Assembly: GCF_004363695.1 (NCBI RefSeq)
Contig: NZ_SNZC01000001.1
Span: forward strand, 490,150-554,149
Source of the DNA: Flavobacterium cheniae
GTDB lineage: Bacteria > Bacteroidota > Bacteroidia > Flavobacteriales > Flavobacteriaceae
Length of the DNA stretch: 64,000 bases
Reading direction: 5' to 3'
Shown piece after piece: positions 23,332 to 32,964 of the stretch. A program made the translations under genes and the position numbers. Under the pieces are notes generated by a model, which made no database searches, was not told the origin of the DNA, and saw only the letters and a list, made by a program, of their open reading frames with translations. Position 1 is the stretch's first letter. Each line of letters starts with the position of its first letter.

Positions 23332-25308
23332 TTAATAAGCTAATAATTCCTTTAATTCGGTTTCAAATCTAACCTTTGGTAAATATTGATCTTCTAATGA
23401 TTTCATAAACGGAATAGCCGATTCTAAACTTCCAACTCTTCTAACTGGAGCGTCTAAGTATTCGAAACAGTTTTCCATAATCATTGCTGAAATATCGCTG
23501 GCAACACCACCAAATAAAGTATCTTCTTGTAAAATGATTACTTTGTTTGTTTTCTTAACCGAAGCGTAAATCGCATCCCAATCCATTGGTTGTAAAGTTC
23601 TTAAATCTAATAAGTCTGCTTTAATTTCTGGATTTTTAGCCAAAGTTTCTAAAGCCCAATGAACTCCTGCTCCAAATGAAATAATCGTAACATCTGTTCC
23701 TTCTTTAATCAATGACGCTTTTCCGAAAGGTAACGTGTAATAATCTTTTGGTACATCTTGATACACACTTCTATACAATTGTTTGTGTTCGAAGAATAAT
23801 ACTGGATTTGGGTCATTAATTGCGGTATTCAATAATCCTTTCGCATCATGAGGAAATGCTGGATAAACTACTTTTAATCCTGGTGTTTTGGTAAACCAAG
23901 CTTCGTTGGTTTGTGAGTGGAAAGGTCCTGCTTGAGTACCACCACCACAAGGCATACGCACCACTACATCCGACTTTTCTTGCCATCTGTAATGTTGCTT
24001 AGCTAATAAGTTTACGATTGGATTAAAACCAGTAGAAACAAAATCCGCAAATTGCATTTCCATTACAGCTTTAAATCCGTTTATTGACAATCCGTTAGCT
24101 GCTGAAACTACAGCACTTTCACAGATTGGTGTATTTCTAACTCTTTCTTTTCCAAATTGCGCTACGAATCCGTCCGTAATTTTGAAAGCACCACCATATT
24201 CTGCAATATCTTGTCCCATGATTACTAAATTCTCATGGCGTTCCATCGACTGACGTAAACCATTCGAAATAGCATCAATCACACGTATATTTTCAACTTC
24301 CGAAGATGGATTAAATTCTTCAAACGTATAAGGTTGATAAACATCACCTAACTCTTCTTCTAATGAAGCTACAATTTCTGGCTCTTCTTGAACTTTTGCC
24401 CAATCCGTATCGATTTCTTTCTTAATTTCAGCTCTAATTGCTTCATCTTCTTCCTCTGATAAAACTGCTGTAGCTTTTAAGTAGTTTCTATAATTCTCTA
24501 CTGGATCTTTGATTGCCCACATGTCCATTAATTCTTGAGGAACGTATTTCGTTCCACTCGCCTCTTCATGTCCACGCATTCTAAACGTTTTGAACTCTAA
24601 TAACACCGGACGCGGATTTTCTACCATTGAAGCTTTTAATTCCGATATCAAATGCACTACTTCTAATAAGTTATTTCCATCTACAATGTGGCTTTCCATT
24701 CCGTAACCTACACCTTTATCTGCAAGGTTTTCGCAACGGTATTGCTCATTGGTTGGAGTTGATAATCCGTAACCGTTATTTTCAATCACGAATAAAACTG
24801 GTAATTCCCATACTGCAGCAATATTCAAAGCTTCGTGAAAATCTCCTTCCGAAGTAGCTCCTTCACCAGTAAAAACTGCAGTTACTTTTCCGTTTTTTCT
24901 TAATTTATTGGCCAAAGCAATTCCGTCAGCAATCCCTAATTGAGGACCTAAATGCGAAATCATACCAATAATCTTATATTCTTGCGTTCCAAAGTGGAAA
25001 CTTCTATCACGACCTTTTGTAAATCCGTTTTTCTTTCCTTGCCATTGAGAAAACAAACGGTGCAACGGAATTTCACGAGTAGTAAACACTCCTAAATTAC
25101 GGTGCATTGGTAAAATATATTCATCTTTATCCAAAACCGAAGTGATTCCGACAGAAATTGCTTCTTGTCCAATTCCAGAGAACCATTTCGATACTTTTCC
25201 TTGACGGATTAGAATCAACATTTTCTCTTCAATCAAACGCGGTTTTAAGATTTTCTTATATAAATCAAGTAGTTGCGAATTCGATAATTCTTTTCTTTCA
25301 AAGTTCAT
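23332..25308 (-). CDS. 2-oxoacid dehydrogenase E1, fused alpha and beta subunits
   Basis: A 658-residue protein. Residues 1-325 are the E1 alpha domain with the thiamine diphosphate motif (FTGEGATSEGDFHEAL to ENNGYG); residues 340-658 are the E1 beta domain (MGQDIAEYGGAFK, PFHSQTNEAWFTKTPGL). It decarboxylates a 2-oxoacid and acylates the E2 lipoyl domain; sequence flavour favours branched-chain 2-oxoacids, though pyruvate cannot be excluded. Alpha-beta fusion is usual in Bacteroidetes. E2 and E3 genes are not adjacent. The gene stands alone with a terminator downstream. Confidence 0.9.
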   Translation of the reverse strand: MNFERKELSNSQLLDLYKKILKPRLIEEKMLILIRQGKVSKWFSGIGQEAISVGITSVLDKDEYILPMHRNLGVFTTREIPLHRLFSQWQGKKNGFTKGRDRSFHFGTQEYKIIGMISHLGPQLGIADGIALANKLRKNGKVTAVFTGEGATSEGDFHEALNIAAVWELPVLFVIENNGYGLSTPTNEQYRCENLADKGVGYGMESHIVDGNNLLEVVHLISELKASMVENPRPVLLEFKTFRMRGHEEASGTKYVPQELMDMWAIKDPVENYRNYLKATAVLSEEEDEAIRAEIKKEIDTDWAKVQEEPEIVASLEEELGDVYQPYTFEEFNPSSEVENIRVIDAISNGLRQSMERHENLVIMGQDIAEYGGAFKITDGFVAQFGKERVRNTPICESAVVSAANGLSINGFKAVMEMQFADFVSTGFNPIVNLLAKQHYRWQEKSDVVVRMPCGGGTQAGPFHSQTNEAWFTKTPGLKVVYPAFPHDAKGLLNTAINDPNPVLFFEHKQLYRSVYQDVPKDYYTLPFGKASLIKEGTDVTIISFGAGVHWALETLAKNPEIKADLLDLRTLQPMDWDAIYASVKKTNKVIILQEDTLFGGVASDISAMIMENCFEYLDAPVRRVGSLESAIPFMKSLEDQYLPKVRFETELKELLAY

Positions 25309-25682
25309 GATAGTGGAACGATTAAATTTTGCTCAAAAGTAATAAAAATAACATTTTGAAAGCGAATTGTTATAAAAAAAGAAAGTTAAAAAATCAAAGT
25401 CAAGGACAAGAACAAATTCAAGTTCAAATTTTAAACGCAAAGTCGCAAAGTTTTTTTTGCAAAGTTTACAAATGAATTAATCATAAAAGTAAAACCTCTC
25501 TGTGTAGCTCTCTAAACACAAAGTATTTCAAAAAAACTCAGTGTAGCTCTGTGTAATCAAACTTTTTACTTTTCACTTTTCCAATTGTTAATAACTTTAC
25601 TTTTTTGAATTTAAAATATTTAATTACATTTGTATTTACTTGGGTTATAACCCAAATGATTTATTAACAACAAAGCTTAAGT
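25309..25682. other. Intergenic region with short repeats and a promoter
   Basis: A 374-base gap. It holds CGCAAAGTCGCAAAG-type filler and two copies of a GTGTAGCTCT motif (near 25502 and 25541). A -7 box TACATTTG at 25625-25632 probably drives the oxygenase gene at 25683. No ORF or RNA gene is evident. Confidence 0.5.
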
Positions 25683-26636
25683 ATGCAACAAATTCCTAGT
25701 GTTGACTTACGTGATTTCCTGTCGGATGATCCGGCACGTAAACAAAAATTTGTAAATGAAATCGGAAAAGCCTACGAAGAAATCGGATTCGTAGCATTAA
25801 AAGGTCATTTTTTAGATGACAAATTAGTTGAAGGATTGTATTCAGAAGTGAGAAACTTCTTTACACTTCCTTTAGAAACCAAAGCAAAATACGAAATCCC
25901 AGGCATTGGAGGACAACGTGGTTATGTTTCTTTTGGTAAAGAACATGCTAAAGGTCGCTCTGCTGGAGATTTGAAAGAGTTTTGGCATTTTGGACAATAC
26001 GTTAGCGAAGGCTCAAAGTACGCTGGCGAATATCCAGACAACGTGGAAGTAACGGAATTACCTAAATTCAATGAAGTAGGTAAAGAAGCTTACCAAATGT
26101 TAGAAAAAACAGGTGTATATGTGTTAAGAGCGTTAGCACTTTACATTGGTTTAGACGAATTCTACTTTGATAAATTTATTAAAGACGGAAACAGTATTTT
26201 ACGTCCAATCCACTACCCACCTATTACTGACGAACCTAAAGACGGAGCCGTTCGTGCAGCAGCACATGGTGACATCAACTTGATTACCTTATTAATGGGA
26301 GCTCAAGGAAAAGGATTACAAGTACAAAATCACAATGGAGAATGGATTGATGCTATGGCACAACCAGACGAGTTGATGATTAATGTTGGGGATATGTTAT
26401 CAAGACATACCAACAACAAGTTGAAATCAACGATTCACCAAGTGGTAAATCCACCAAGAGAATTGTGGGGTTCTTCTCGTTATTCAATTCCTTTTTTCAT
26501 GCATCCAGTAAGCGACATGAGTTTAAATTGCTTACCAGAATGTATCGATGAAAATAATCCAAAATTATATGAAGATATCACCGCTGGTGAATTTTTACAT
26601 GAACGTTTGGTAGAATTAGGATTGATTAAGAAGTAA
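25683..26636 (+). CDS. Isopenicillin N synthase-family 2-oxoglutarate/Fe(II) oxygenase
   Basis: A 317-residue enzyme with an N-terminal DIOX_N region (about 4-110) and the 2OG-Fe(II) core. Iron ligands are H195-x-D197 and H252; the 2-oxoglutarate-binding R266-x-S268 follows. The family hydroxylates or oxidises diverse small molecules in the cytoplasm. No biosynthetic cluster surrounds it, so the substrate cannot be assigned. Downstream is the SUI1-like gene at 118 bp. Confidence 0.87.
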   Translation: MQQIPSVDLRDFLSDDPARKQKFVNEIGKAYEEIGFVALKGHFLDDKLVEGLYSEVRNFFTLPLETKAKYEIPGIGGQRGYVSFGKEHAKGRSAGDLKEFWHFGQYVSEGSKYAGEYPDNVEVTELPKFNEVGKEAYQMLEKTGVYVLRALALYIGLDEFYFDKFIKDGNSILRPIHYPPITDEPKDGAVRAAAHGDINLITLLMGAQGKGLQVQNHNGEWIDAMAQPDELMINVGDMLSRHTNNKLKSTIHQVVNPPRELWGSSRYSIPFFMHPVSDMSLNCLPECIDENNPKLYEDITAGEFLHERLVELGLIKK

Positions 26637-26754
26637 TTTATTTTAAAATAGATAGAAAAGGCATTAAGTTTTCTTGATGTCTTTTTTGTTTTTTATAAAA
26701 TCTACCATAAAACACACTAACTTTGTCATTAAAGAACTTGTTAACTTATCAAAA

Positions 26755-27084
26755 ATGGATTTAAGCGAACAATTAAAAAAACTATTTCCAGATCATCAAC
26801 CTTTAGAAGAAGAAAAAAAAGAAATTCTTCCTCACGAATTATTCGTTCAAAAAGAACCAATGATTTGCAAATATGAGAAGCGTAAAGGAAAACCTACCAC
26901 GATTATTTCAGGATATGAAGGCGAAGACGAAGATTTTAAAATCTTAGCGAAGGAAATCAAAAGCAAATTAGCCGTTGGTGGCACTTTTAAAGATGGTGAA
27001 ATCATCATTCAAGGTGATTATCGTGATAAAATCATGAAAATACTACAAGACAAAGGATTCAAAACAAAACGAGTTGGAGGTTAA
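26755..27084 (+). CDS. Translation initiation factor SUI1/YciH family protein
   Basis: A 109-residue protein starting at MDLSEQLKKLFPDH; an upstream in-frame Met would add 27 residues of non-family sequence. The SUI1 (eIF1-like) fold covers about residues 35-108, with KRKGKPTTIISGYEG and the basic VGGTFKDGEIIIQGDYRDK segment. It binds the small ribosomal subunit and may monitor start-codon choice; bacterial YciH has also been linked to stress translation. It appears single-gene or loosely coupled with its neighbours. Confidence 0.85.
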   Translation: MDLSEQLKKLFPDHQPLEEEKKEILPHELFVQKEPMICKYEKRKGKPTTIISGYEGEDEDFKILAKEIKSKLAVGGTFKDGEIIIQGDYRDKIMKILQDKGFKTKRVGG

Positions 27085-27159
27085 ATTCAATAAGTGAATT
27101 TAAAATTATGAAATAAAAATGGCTTAAAGCGTATAGCCTAAAGCATAATACAAAAACAA

Positions 27160-28026
27160 ATGATAGCAGCATCAGAATTAATATTAAATCCAGACGGAAG
27201 TGTATATCACATCAATTTAAAACCTGGACAAATCGCTAACGACATTATCTTCGTTGGTGACCAAAACCGTGTAGAAAAAATCACAAAACACTTTGATTCT
27301 ATTGAGTTTACTACTCAAAAACGTGAATTCAAAACTCAAACCGGAACTTACAAAGGAAAAAGAATTACGGTTATGTCATCAGGAATTGGTCCAGATAACA
27401 TCGACATAGTAATGAACGAATTAGACGCTTTGGTAAACGTTGATTTAGCAACTAGAACCGTTAAAAATGAATTGACTTCATTGAATATAGTTCGTATCGG
27501 AACTTCAGGTTCGTTACAAGCGGATATTCCTTGCGATAGTTTTGTAATGAGTCAGTATGGATTAGGATTGGATAACATGCTTCGCTCCTATTTAATTGAT
27601 GAAATTTCGGAAACCGAAATGGAAGAAGCTTTTATCAAGCAAACGAATTGGGACATGAGAAAAGGTCGTCCATACGTAATTGCAGGAAGCAAAACGTTAG
27701 AACAAAGATTAGAAAGTGATAAAATTTTTAAAGGATTCACAGGAACCGCTGGTGGATTTTACGGTCCACAAGGTCGTGTAGTGCGTTTAGGAATTCAAGA
27801 TCCAGAATTAAATTCTAAAATGGATAGTTTCAATTTTAATGGAACTAGAATGACTAATTTAGAAATGGAAACTGGTGCTATTTATGGTTTAGGAAAACTA
27901 TTAGGTCACAACTGTTTATCTTTAAATGCTATCATCGCTAACCGTGCAACTGGAACTTTCAGTGAAGACCCATACAAAGCTGTAGATGAATTAATTGAAT
28001 ATACTTTAAATAAGTTAGCAGAATAA
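27160..28026 (+). CDS. Nucleoside phosphorylase
   Basis: A 288-residue PNP/UDP-family phosphorylase: FVGDQNRVEKI near the N-terminus, VMSSGIGPDNIDIVMNEL, RIGTSGSLQ (phosphate site) and TNLEMETGAIYGL (ribose and base contact with the NLEMET motif). It cleaves a nucleoside with phosphate into base and ribose-1-phosphate; the pattern suits uridine phosphorylase-like members. Acts in cytoplasmic nucleoside salvage. Confidence 0.87.
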   Translation: MIAASELILNPDGSVYHINLKPGQIANDIIFVGDQNRVEKITKHFDSIEFTTQKREFKTQTGTYKGKRITVMSSGIGPDNIDIVMNELDALVNVDLATRTVKNELTSLNIVRIGTSGSLQADIPCDSFVMSQYGLGLDNMLRSYLIDEISETEMEEAFIKQTNWDMRKGRPYVIAGSKTLEQRLESDKIFKGFTGTAGGFYGPQGRVVRLGIQDPELNSKMDSFNFNGTRMTNLEMETGAIYGLGKLLGHNCLSLNAIIANRATGTFSEDPYKAVDELIEYTLNKLAE

Positions 28027-28035
28027 CCAAAACTT

Positions 28036-28100
28036 CAATATTCGTTGTTCAAAATTGACTATTCCAAGTTTAAACGTTGAGTATCGAATAACGAATGTTG
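28036..28100. repeat. Imperfect inverted repeat
   Basis: CAATATTCGTTGTTC and GAATAACGAATGTTG form an imperfect 15-base dyad in the short gap after the phosphorylase. It could be a weak terminator or a dispersed repeat. Confidence 0.35.
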
Positions 28101-28117
28101 AATGATGAAATTATAAA

Positions 28118-28672
28118 ATGGATTTAATACTAGAAACACCAAGACTAATTCTAAGAGAAATGCGACATGAAGATGCGAATTCTTTATTTGAAATGGATTG
28201 CAACACTAATGTTCATAAATATTTATGGCAAAAACCAGTTGTTCAAATTGACGAAGTTTACGCTTACATTGATATGGTTAGACAACAATACATCAATAAC
28301 GGAATTGGACGTTTTGTAGCTATTACTAAAGATACTAATGAATTAATAGGTTGGACAGGAATTAAATTTGTAAACGACCATGTAGAAAACGGAAACACCA
28401 ATTTCTATGATTACGGTTATCGTTTAAATGAAAAATTTTGGAACAAAGGTTTCGCTACGGAAGCTTCAAATGCTTGGTTAGACTATGGTTTCAATCAAAT
28501 GAAAATTCAAGAAATGAATGCTTACACCCATTCCCAAAACGGTGCTTCTAATCATGTTTTGCAAAAAGTAGGTTTCAATTTTATGGAAGATTATCCTGAT
28601 GAAAATGGTATAACTTGGAAATGGTGGCAGTTAAAAAATTTAGAATTTAGAAATCAGAATTTAGAACGTTAG
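28118..28672 (+). CDS. GNAT family N-acetyltransferase (RimJ/RimL-like)
   Basis: A 184-residue GNAT with a typical opening (LETPRLILREMRHEDA), acetyl-CoA binding region around YRLNEKFWNKGFATEA, and AYTHSQNGASNHVLQKVGF. RimJ/RimL-like members acetylate protein N-termini or small amines. It begins a run of closely spaced genes on the plus strand (1 base before the next). Confidence 0.87.
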   Translation: MDLILETPRLILREMRHEDANSLFEMDCNTNVHKYLWQKPVVQIDEVYAYIDMVRQQYINNGIGRFVAITKDTNELIGWTGIKFVNDHVENGNTNFYDYGYRLNEKFWNKGFATEASNAWLDYGFNQMKIQEMNAYTHSQNGASNHVLQKVGFNFMEDYPDENGITWKWWQLKNLEFRNQNLER

Positions 28673-28673
28673 A

Positions 28674-29171
28674 ATGAATTTTGAAGAGCTAATTGATAAA
28701 GTAAAAAACATTCCTTATGGAAGAAATGCTAATAGGTATGATTTTACATTAGTACTTTCTGAAAATAAAGGAACTTGCAGTTCGAAACACGCTTTCTTAA
28801 AGGATTTTGCTGATAAAAATGAAATTAAAAATGTAAAGCTATACATTGGAATATTCAAAATGAATGAAGTAAATACACCAAAACTAGGTGATTTACTCTC
28901 AAAAAATAATATCAATTACATTCCTGAAGCACATTGTTATTTAAAGATTAATCAAATTCCAGTTGATGCTACAACATCGGATTCTTTTTATGATAAAATA
29001 AAGCACGATATTTTAGAAGAAATCGAAATCATTCCAAATCAAGTAAGTGATTTTAAAGTAGCATATCACAAGGCTTTTTTAAAAAAATGGATTGAAGAAA
29101 CCAATCAAAATAATACCTTTGAAGAAATTTGGAAAATTAGAGAACAATGTATCTCAAAATTATCTGAATAA
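28674..29171 (+). CDS. Hypothetical protein with a transglutaminase-like Cys-His-Asp pattern
   Basis: A 165-residue cytoplasmic protein. I do not recognise a named family, but GTCSSKHA (Cys), EAHCYLK (His) and PVDAT (Asp) follow in the order and spacing of a papain/transglutaminase-like triad. It starts one base after the GNAT gene and ends 15 bp before the next gene, so it belongs to that operon. Enzymatic activity is inference. Confidence 0.6.
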   Translation: MNFEELIDKVKNIPYGRNANRYDFTLVLSENKGTCSSKHAFLKDFADKNEIKNVKLYIGIFKMNEVNTPKLGDLLSKNNINYIPEAHCYLKINQIPVDATTSDSFYDKIKHDILEEIEIIPNQVSDFKVAYHKAFLKKWIEETNQNNTFEEIWKIREQCISKLSE

Positions 29172-29186
29172 TCTAATAAAACCATA

Positions 29187-30032
29187 ATGAAAACAATTAA
29201 AATAGCTGGAGTTCCAGAGCATTTCAATTTACCTTGGCACATGTGTATTGAAGATGGCGAATTTGAAGCCGTTGGAATCGATTTGCAATGGAGAGATGTT
29301 CCAGAAGGAACAGGTAAAATGTGCCAAATGTTACGCGATGGCGAAACCGATATTGCCGTAATTCTGACTGAAGGCATCATAAAAGATATTGCCGCTGGAA
29401 ATCCAAGTAAAATTGTGCAAGTTTATGTGCAAAGTCCATTAATTTGGGGAATTCATGTAGCAGCAAATTCTAGTTATAATTCACTTTCCGATTTAGAAAA
29501 CAAAAAAGTAGCAATTTCTCGAATGGGTTCGGGTTCGCATTTGATGAGTATTGTGAATGCTCAAAATCAGAATTGGAATACAGAAAATCTACAATTCGAA
29601 ATCGTAAATACCATTGATGGCGCAGTTGAAAGTCTAACTTCAGGAAAAGCAGATTATTTCATGTGGGAACGTTTTATGACGCAACCTCTTGTTGATAATG
29701 GAATTTTTAGAAGAATTGCCGATTGCCCTACTCCATGGCCTTGTTTTGTTATTGCTGTTCGTAATGAAGTTTTGGAACAACATCCAAAAATCATCGAACA
29801 AATTTTAGACATTATCAATACAACTACAGAAGAATTCAAGTTAATTCCTAGCATTGACAGAACTTTAGCTTCAAATTATAATCAGAAAGTTGAAGCAATT
29901 CAAGAATGGTTAAAATTAACCCGTTGGTCGCAAAAACAAATGACAGCTCCAACATTTGATAAAATAATGGAACAACTTTTGAAGCTTCAAATTATCGATA
30001 AAAAATTACCAAAAGAATCGATACTTAAATAA
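29187..30032 (+). CDS. Substrate-binding-fold protein without signal peptide
   Basis: A 281-residue protein with the two-lobe NMT1/SsuA-like solute-binding pattern (LSDLENKKVAISRMGSGSHLM, VESLTSGKADYFMWERF). It begins MKTIKIAGVPEHF with no signal sequence and no permease or ATPase genes beside it, so it is probably cytoplasmic, perhaps a ligand-binding or enzyme-like relative of thiamine pyrimidine synthase. Function unknown. Confidence 0.65.
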   Translation: MKTIKIAGVPEHFNLPWHMCIEDGEFEAVGIDLQWRDVPEGTGKMCQMLRDGETDIAVILTEGIIKDIAAGNPSKIVQVYVQSPLIWGIHVAANSSYNSLSDLENKKVAISRMGSGSHLMSIVNAQNQNWNTENLQFEIVNTIDGAVESLTSGKADYFMWERFMTQPLVDNGIFRRIADCPTPWPCFVIAVRNEVLEQHPKIIEQILDIINTTTEEFKLIPSIDRTLASNYNQKVEAIQEWLKLTRWSQKQMTAPTFDKIMEQLLKLQIIDKKLPKESILK

Positions 30033-30059
30033 TTCCGTATTTTTATCATTTTAAACGAA

Positions 30060-30989
30060 ATGACAATTAAAATTCCTACTATCGCTGAACTAAAAGAAAA
30101 GCTTTCTTTACCAAAGCCATGGGATATTGTTGTCATTTTTTTATTGAATATCTTAATTGCAATTCCTACTTTTCTAATTGCTCATCAAAATTTAATCGAT
30201 TTAGAATGGATAATTCATTTAGATAGAATTATCATTTTTATTATCATTTTAGTAATAATTCAACTTCTTTTACGATTGGTAAAAACAATTATTATTCTAA
30301 TTGTCTTCTTGTATCTAATTGCTTTATTGTACGGAACTTTATTTGGAAATTACGGATTTAATAGAGTCTTTGAAGATTATCGTTATATGGTTTATTCTAT
30401 GAGCGAAACTCCCAATCCACAAGATATAATAGTTGCAAAACTGCTTCCATTTCCCAACAAATCGAAAATTATTAATGCTGTTGATTTTGCAAATCCAAAA
30501 GTTAGAAATTTTGCACTATCAGCAACTACAAAACATTTTAAAGAATTTAGACAAACAGGTGATAGGCGAAGAATGATTCAATGTTTTGCTGTTTTTAAGG
30601 AAATTAGAAACCGTTGGAATTACGTCAACGACCCAAAAGGAAGAGAATATATTGCTTATGCTTCTGAAAGTTTACAACATTTCTCTGGTGATTGTGATGA
30701 TCATGCGGTTTTAATGGCTGCTTGCATTAAGGCTGTTGGCGGAACACCTAGAATTATTCATACGGGTGGTCATTTGTATCCGGAAATGCTAATTGGAAAT
30801 AAAAACGATCTAGAAACTGCTATCTATCTAATTAAGGAAGAGCTTTTTAAACAAGAAAGCCACAACCAGCAAATTCATTATCATATTGACGAAAGAGGTC
30901 AAATTTGGCTGAATTTAGACTACACAGCAACCTATCCTGGAGGTAAATTTATGAGCGAAGAAATTCTGGGAGAGCTCACTTTTAATTGA
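30060..30989 (+). CDS. Membrane-anchored transglutaminase-like protein
   Basis: A 309-residue protein with two or three N-terminal hydrophobic segments (about 20-105) and a C-terminal transglutaminase-like domain: Cys and Asp in HFSGDCDDHAVLMAACIKA, His in HTGGHLYPEM, Asp in WLNLDYTATYPGG. The catalytic domain most likely faces the periplasm. Substrate unknown. It follows the solute-binding-like gene by 27 bp. Confidence 0.75.
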   Translation: MTIKIPTIAELKEKLSLPKPWDIVVIFLLNILIAIPTFLIAHQNLIDLEWIIHLDRIIIFIIILVIIQLLLRLVKTIIILIVFLYLIALLYGTLFGNYGFNRVFEDYRYMVYSMSETPNPQDIIVAKLLPFPNKSKIINAVDFANPKVRNFALSATTKHFKEFRQTGDRRRMIQCFAVFKEIRNRWNYVNDPKGREYIAYASESLQHFSGDCDDHAVLMAACIKAVGGTPRIIHTGGHLYPEMLIGNKNDLETAIYLIKEELFKQESHNQQIHYHIDERGQIWLNLDYTATYPGGKFMSEEILGELTFN

Positions 30990-31027
30990 TTAAATTTTTC
31001 TATATTTACAAAAAATAACAACCTTTT

Positions 31028-31621
31028 ATGAAGAAAATAAGCTATTTATTAGGATTATTTCTATCGGTAAGTGCTTTTGCGCAAACAAATAACAACACTG
31101 CAACTGATACCATTGTATCGCCTATCTTAGCTAAGAAAAACGAAGTTAAAGTAGATGTTTTAAATGGTATAGCTAATGGAAAATTAGGCATTTCTTACGA
31201 ACGTTTTATAAACAAAGATTTCTCAGTAGGTATAACAGGTATGATGTTTAACAAAAACAGCAAAACCGATGATTTCCTTACAGATGACACTCGTACTTTG
31301 ATTGACTATCAAGTAATTCCATATGTGCGTTATGCCATGTCAAAAAGTGCAACTAATTTATATTATTTAGAAGGTTTCGTTAATTTTAACGGTGGTGAAT
31401 TTAAAGAACTAACTACGTTAAATAATGGCGTTGCTGATTATGTTGTAGTTACACGAAACGACTATAGCGATATTGCATTAGGAGGTTCCGTTGGTTATAA
31501 ATTATACTTTAAAGAAAGTTTTGTAGTTGATTTGAATGTTGGTATTGGAAAAAACTTATTTAATGAAGATAGTCCATCAACAGTAGCACGATTAGGAATT
31601 AATTTAGGTTATAGATTTTAA
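31028..31621 (+). CDS. Outer membrane beta-barrel-like secreted protein
   Basis: A 197-residue protein with a signal peptide (MKKISYLLGLFLSVSAFAQ) and alternating beta strands ending in an aromatic residue (GINLGYRF), as in small outer membrane barrels. Role unknown. It is 11 bp before a lipoprotein gene, likely cotranscribed. Confidence 0.7.
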   Translation: MKKISYLLGLFLSVSAFAQTNNNTATDTIVSPILAKKNEVKVDVLNGIANGKLGISYERFINKDFSVGITGMMFNKNSKTDDFLTDDTRTLIDYQVIPYVRYAMSKSATNLYYLEGFVNFNGGEFKELTTLNNGVADYVVVTRNDYSDIALGGSVGYKLYFKESFVVDLNVGIGKNLFNEDSPSTVARLGINLGYRF

Positions 31622-31632
31622 AAAGAAAACAT

Positions 31633-32163
31633 ATGAAAAAATATATTCAATATATATCAGTAGCTATAATAGCTTTAATTTTTACAGGTTGTACCGAAAG
31701 CGATGATGAATTTTTTGCTTCTAAAATTGTTACTTCAAATGAATTAATTGAAGTTAATGTTACTAGTAATGAATTAAACGTATCTTGTTATGTACCGAGA
31801 TTATTACCTCAAGATACAAATCCATTTGATATTTATTTGACAAGTAATTCTAGAAAAATGTTTTTTAATTATACATTAGAAAAGAAAAACACAAATGGCG
31901 CATGGGAATACATTACACCTACTAGCGTAACTACGGTTGAAGGCGAAAACGAAATAGGAGACTATATTTCTGGAATAGCGGTTTTAGACGCTTTAGATAC
32001 CACGTATGAATACGAATCAGATATTACTTTAGCAGCTGGTCAATATCGTATTCTTATTGATCCTGAAATTGTTTCTTTAAACTCACAAAATGCAGTAATG
32101 GTAACCGTTAAAACAAGTACATTCGGAATTCCATCAAACGCTTTAGAATTTACTGTGAATTAA
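31633..32163 (+). CDS. Hypothetical lipoprotein
   Basis: A 176-residue protein with a lipoprotein signal (SVAIIALIFTGC) followed by an acidic ESDDEFF stretch of the kind that directs Flavobacterium lipoproteins outward. Predominantly beta. No family recognised. Part of a run with the barrel-like gene and the DUF3667 gene. Confidence 0.65.
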   Translation: MKKYIQYISVAIIALIFTGCTESDDEFFASKIVTSNELIEVNVTSNELNVSCYVPRLLPQDTNPFDIYLTSNSRKMFFNYTLEKKNTNGAWEYITPTSVTTVEGENEIGDYISGIAVLDALDTTYEYESDITLAAGQYRILIDPEIVSLNSQNAVMVTVKTSTFGIPSNALEFTVN

Positions 32164-32174
32164 ATCCAATTACA

Positions 32175-32918
32175 ATGCAAGTAACTTGTAAAAATTGTGA
32201 TCAAACCTATTCCGGACACTTTTGTAATAATTGTGGACAACCGGCTGATACACATAAATTAAATTTACATTTTATTTTGCATGATATACAACACGCTTTT
32301 TTTCATTTTGATAAAGGCGTTTTATTCACTGCTAAAGAATTATTTACTCGACCTGGAGATTCGATAAGAGAATTTATTGAAGGAAAACGAGTTAAACATT
32401 TCAAGCCTATTTCTTTAGTAATTATTTTAGCTACTTTGTATGGCGTTTTACGCCATTTATTTCATTTTAGTGTTTTAGACAAAAAAGTGGTATCTGAAAT
32501 TCAAGGTGTGGAATATGAAAGTTTAAACGAATGGATTTCACATCATTATTATTGGATAATATTATTGTCTATTCCAATGTTTTCAATAGCTTCTTATTTA
32601 GTTTTTAGAAAACAAGGGTACAATTTTATAGAGCATTTTGTCTTAAATGCTTACATGGCTTCACAACGTTTAATTCTTAGAATTGCTATTTTTCCAATTA
32701 CCAAATACTACACTGAATCTAGCTACAATAAACTATTTGTTGATATCTTAATGCTAATGGATATCGTTTTGATTTTTTGGACGTACATCACCTTTTTCAA
32801 TAATTTATCAAGAATTAAATCCTTTTTATATTCCATCTATAGCTATTTATTGTTTTTGGTAATATTCTTTATTTTGCTGCTACTAAGTGTTTTAATTTTT
32901 GATATTCATGTGGGGTAA
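32175..32918 (+). CDS. DUF3667 family membrane protein
   Basis: A 247-residue protein with an N-terminal zinc ribbon (C4/C7 and C17/C20: CKNCDQTYSGHFCNNCG), the DUF3667 core (FTRPGDSIREFIEGKR) and four or five membrane helices. Common in Bacteroidetes; no established function. Confidence 0.82.
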   Translation: MQVTCKNCDQTYSGHFCNNCGQPADTHKLNLHFILHDIQHAFFHFDKGVLFTAKELFTRPGDSIREFIEGKRVKHFKPISLVIILATLYGVLRHLFHFSVLDKKVVSEIQGVEYESLNEWISHHYYWIILLSIPMFSIASYLVFRKQGYNFIEHFVLNAYMASQRLILRIAIFPITKYYTESSYNKLFVDILMLMDIVLIFWTYITFFNNLSRIKSFLYSIYSYLLFLVIFFILLLLSVLIFDIHVG

Positions 32919-32964
32919 TGTGTCAACTATTTTTAAATTCTAATTAATTGGATCTTTTAGTCCA

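Noticed and set aside
25309..25682. GTGTAGCTCT and GCAAAG repeats as a CRISPR-like array
   Set aside because: Units are too short, irregular and unspaced; they match simple filler repeats seen elsewhere in the window.
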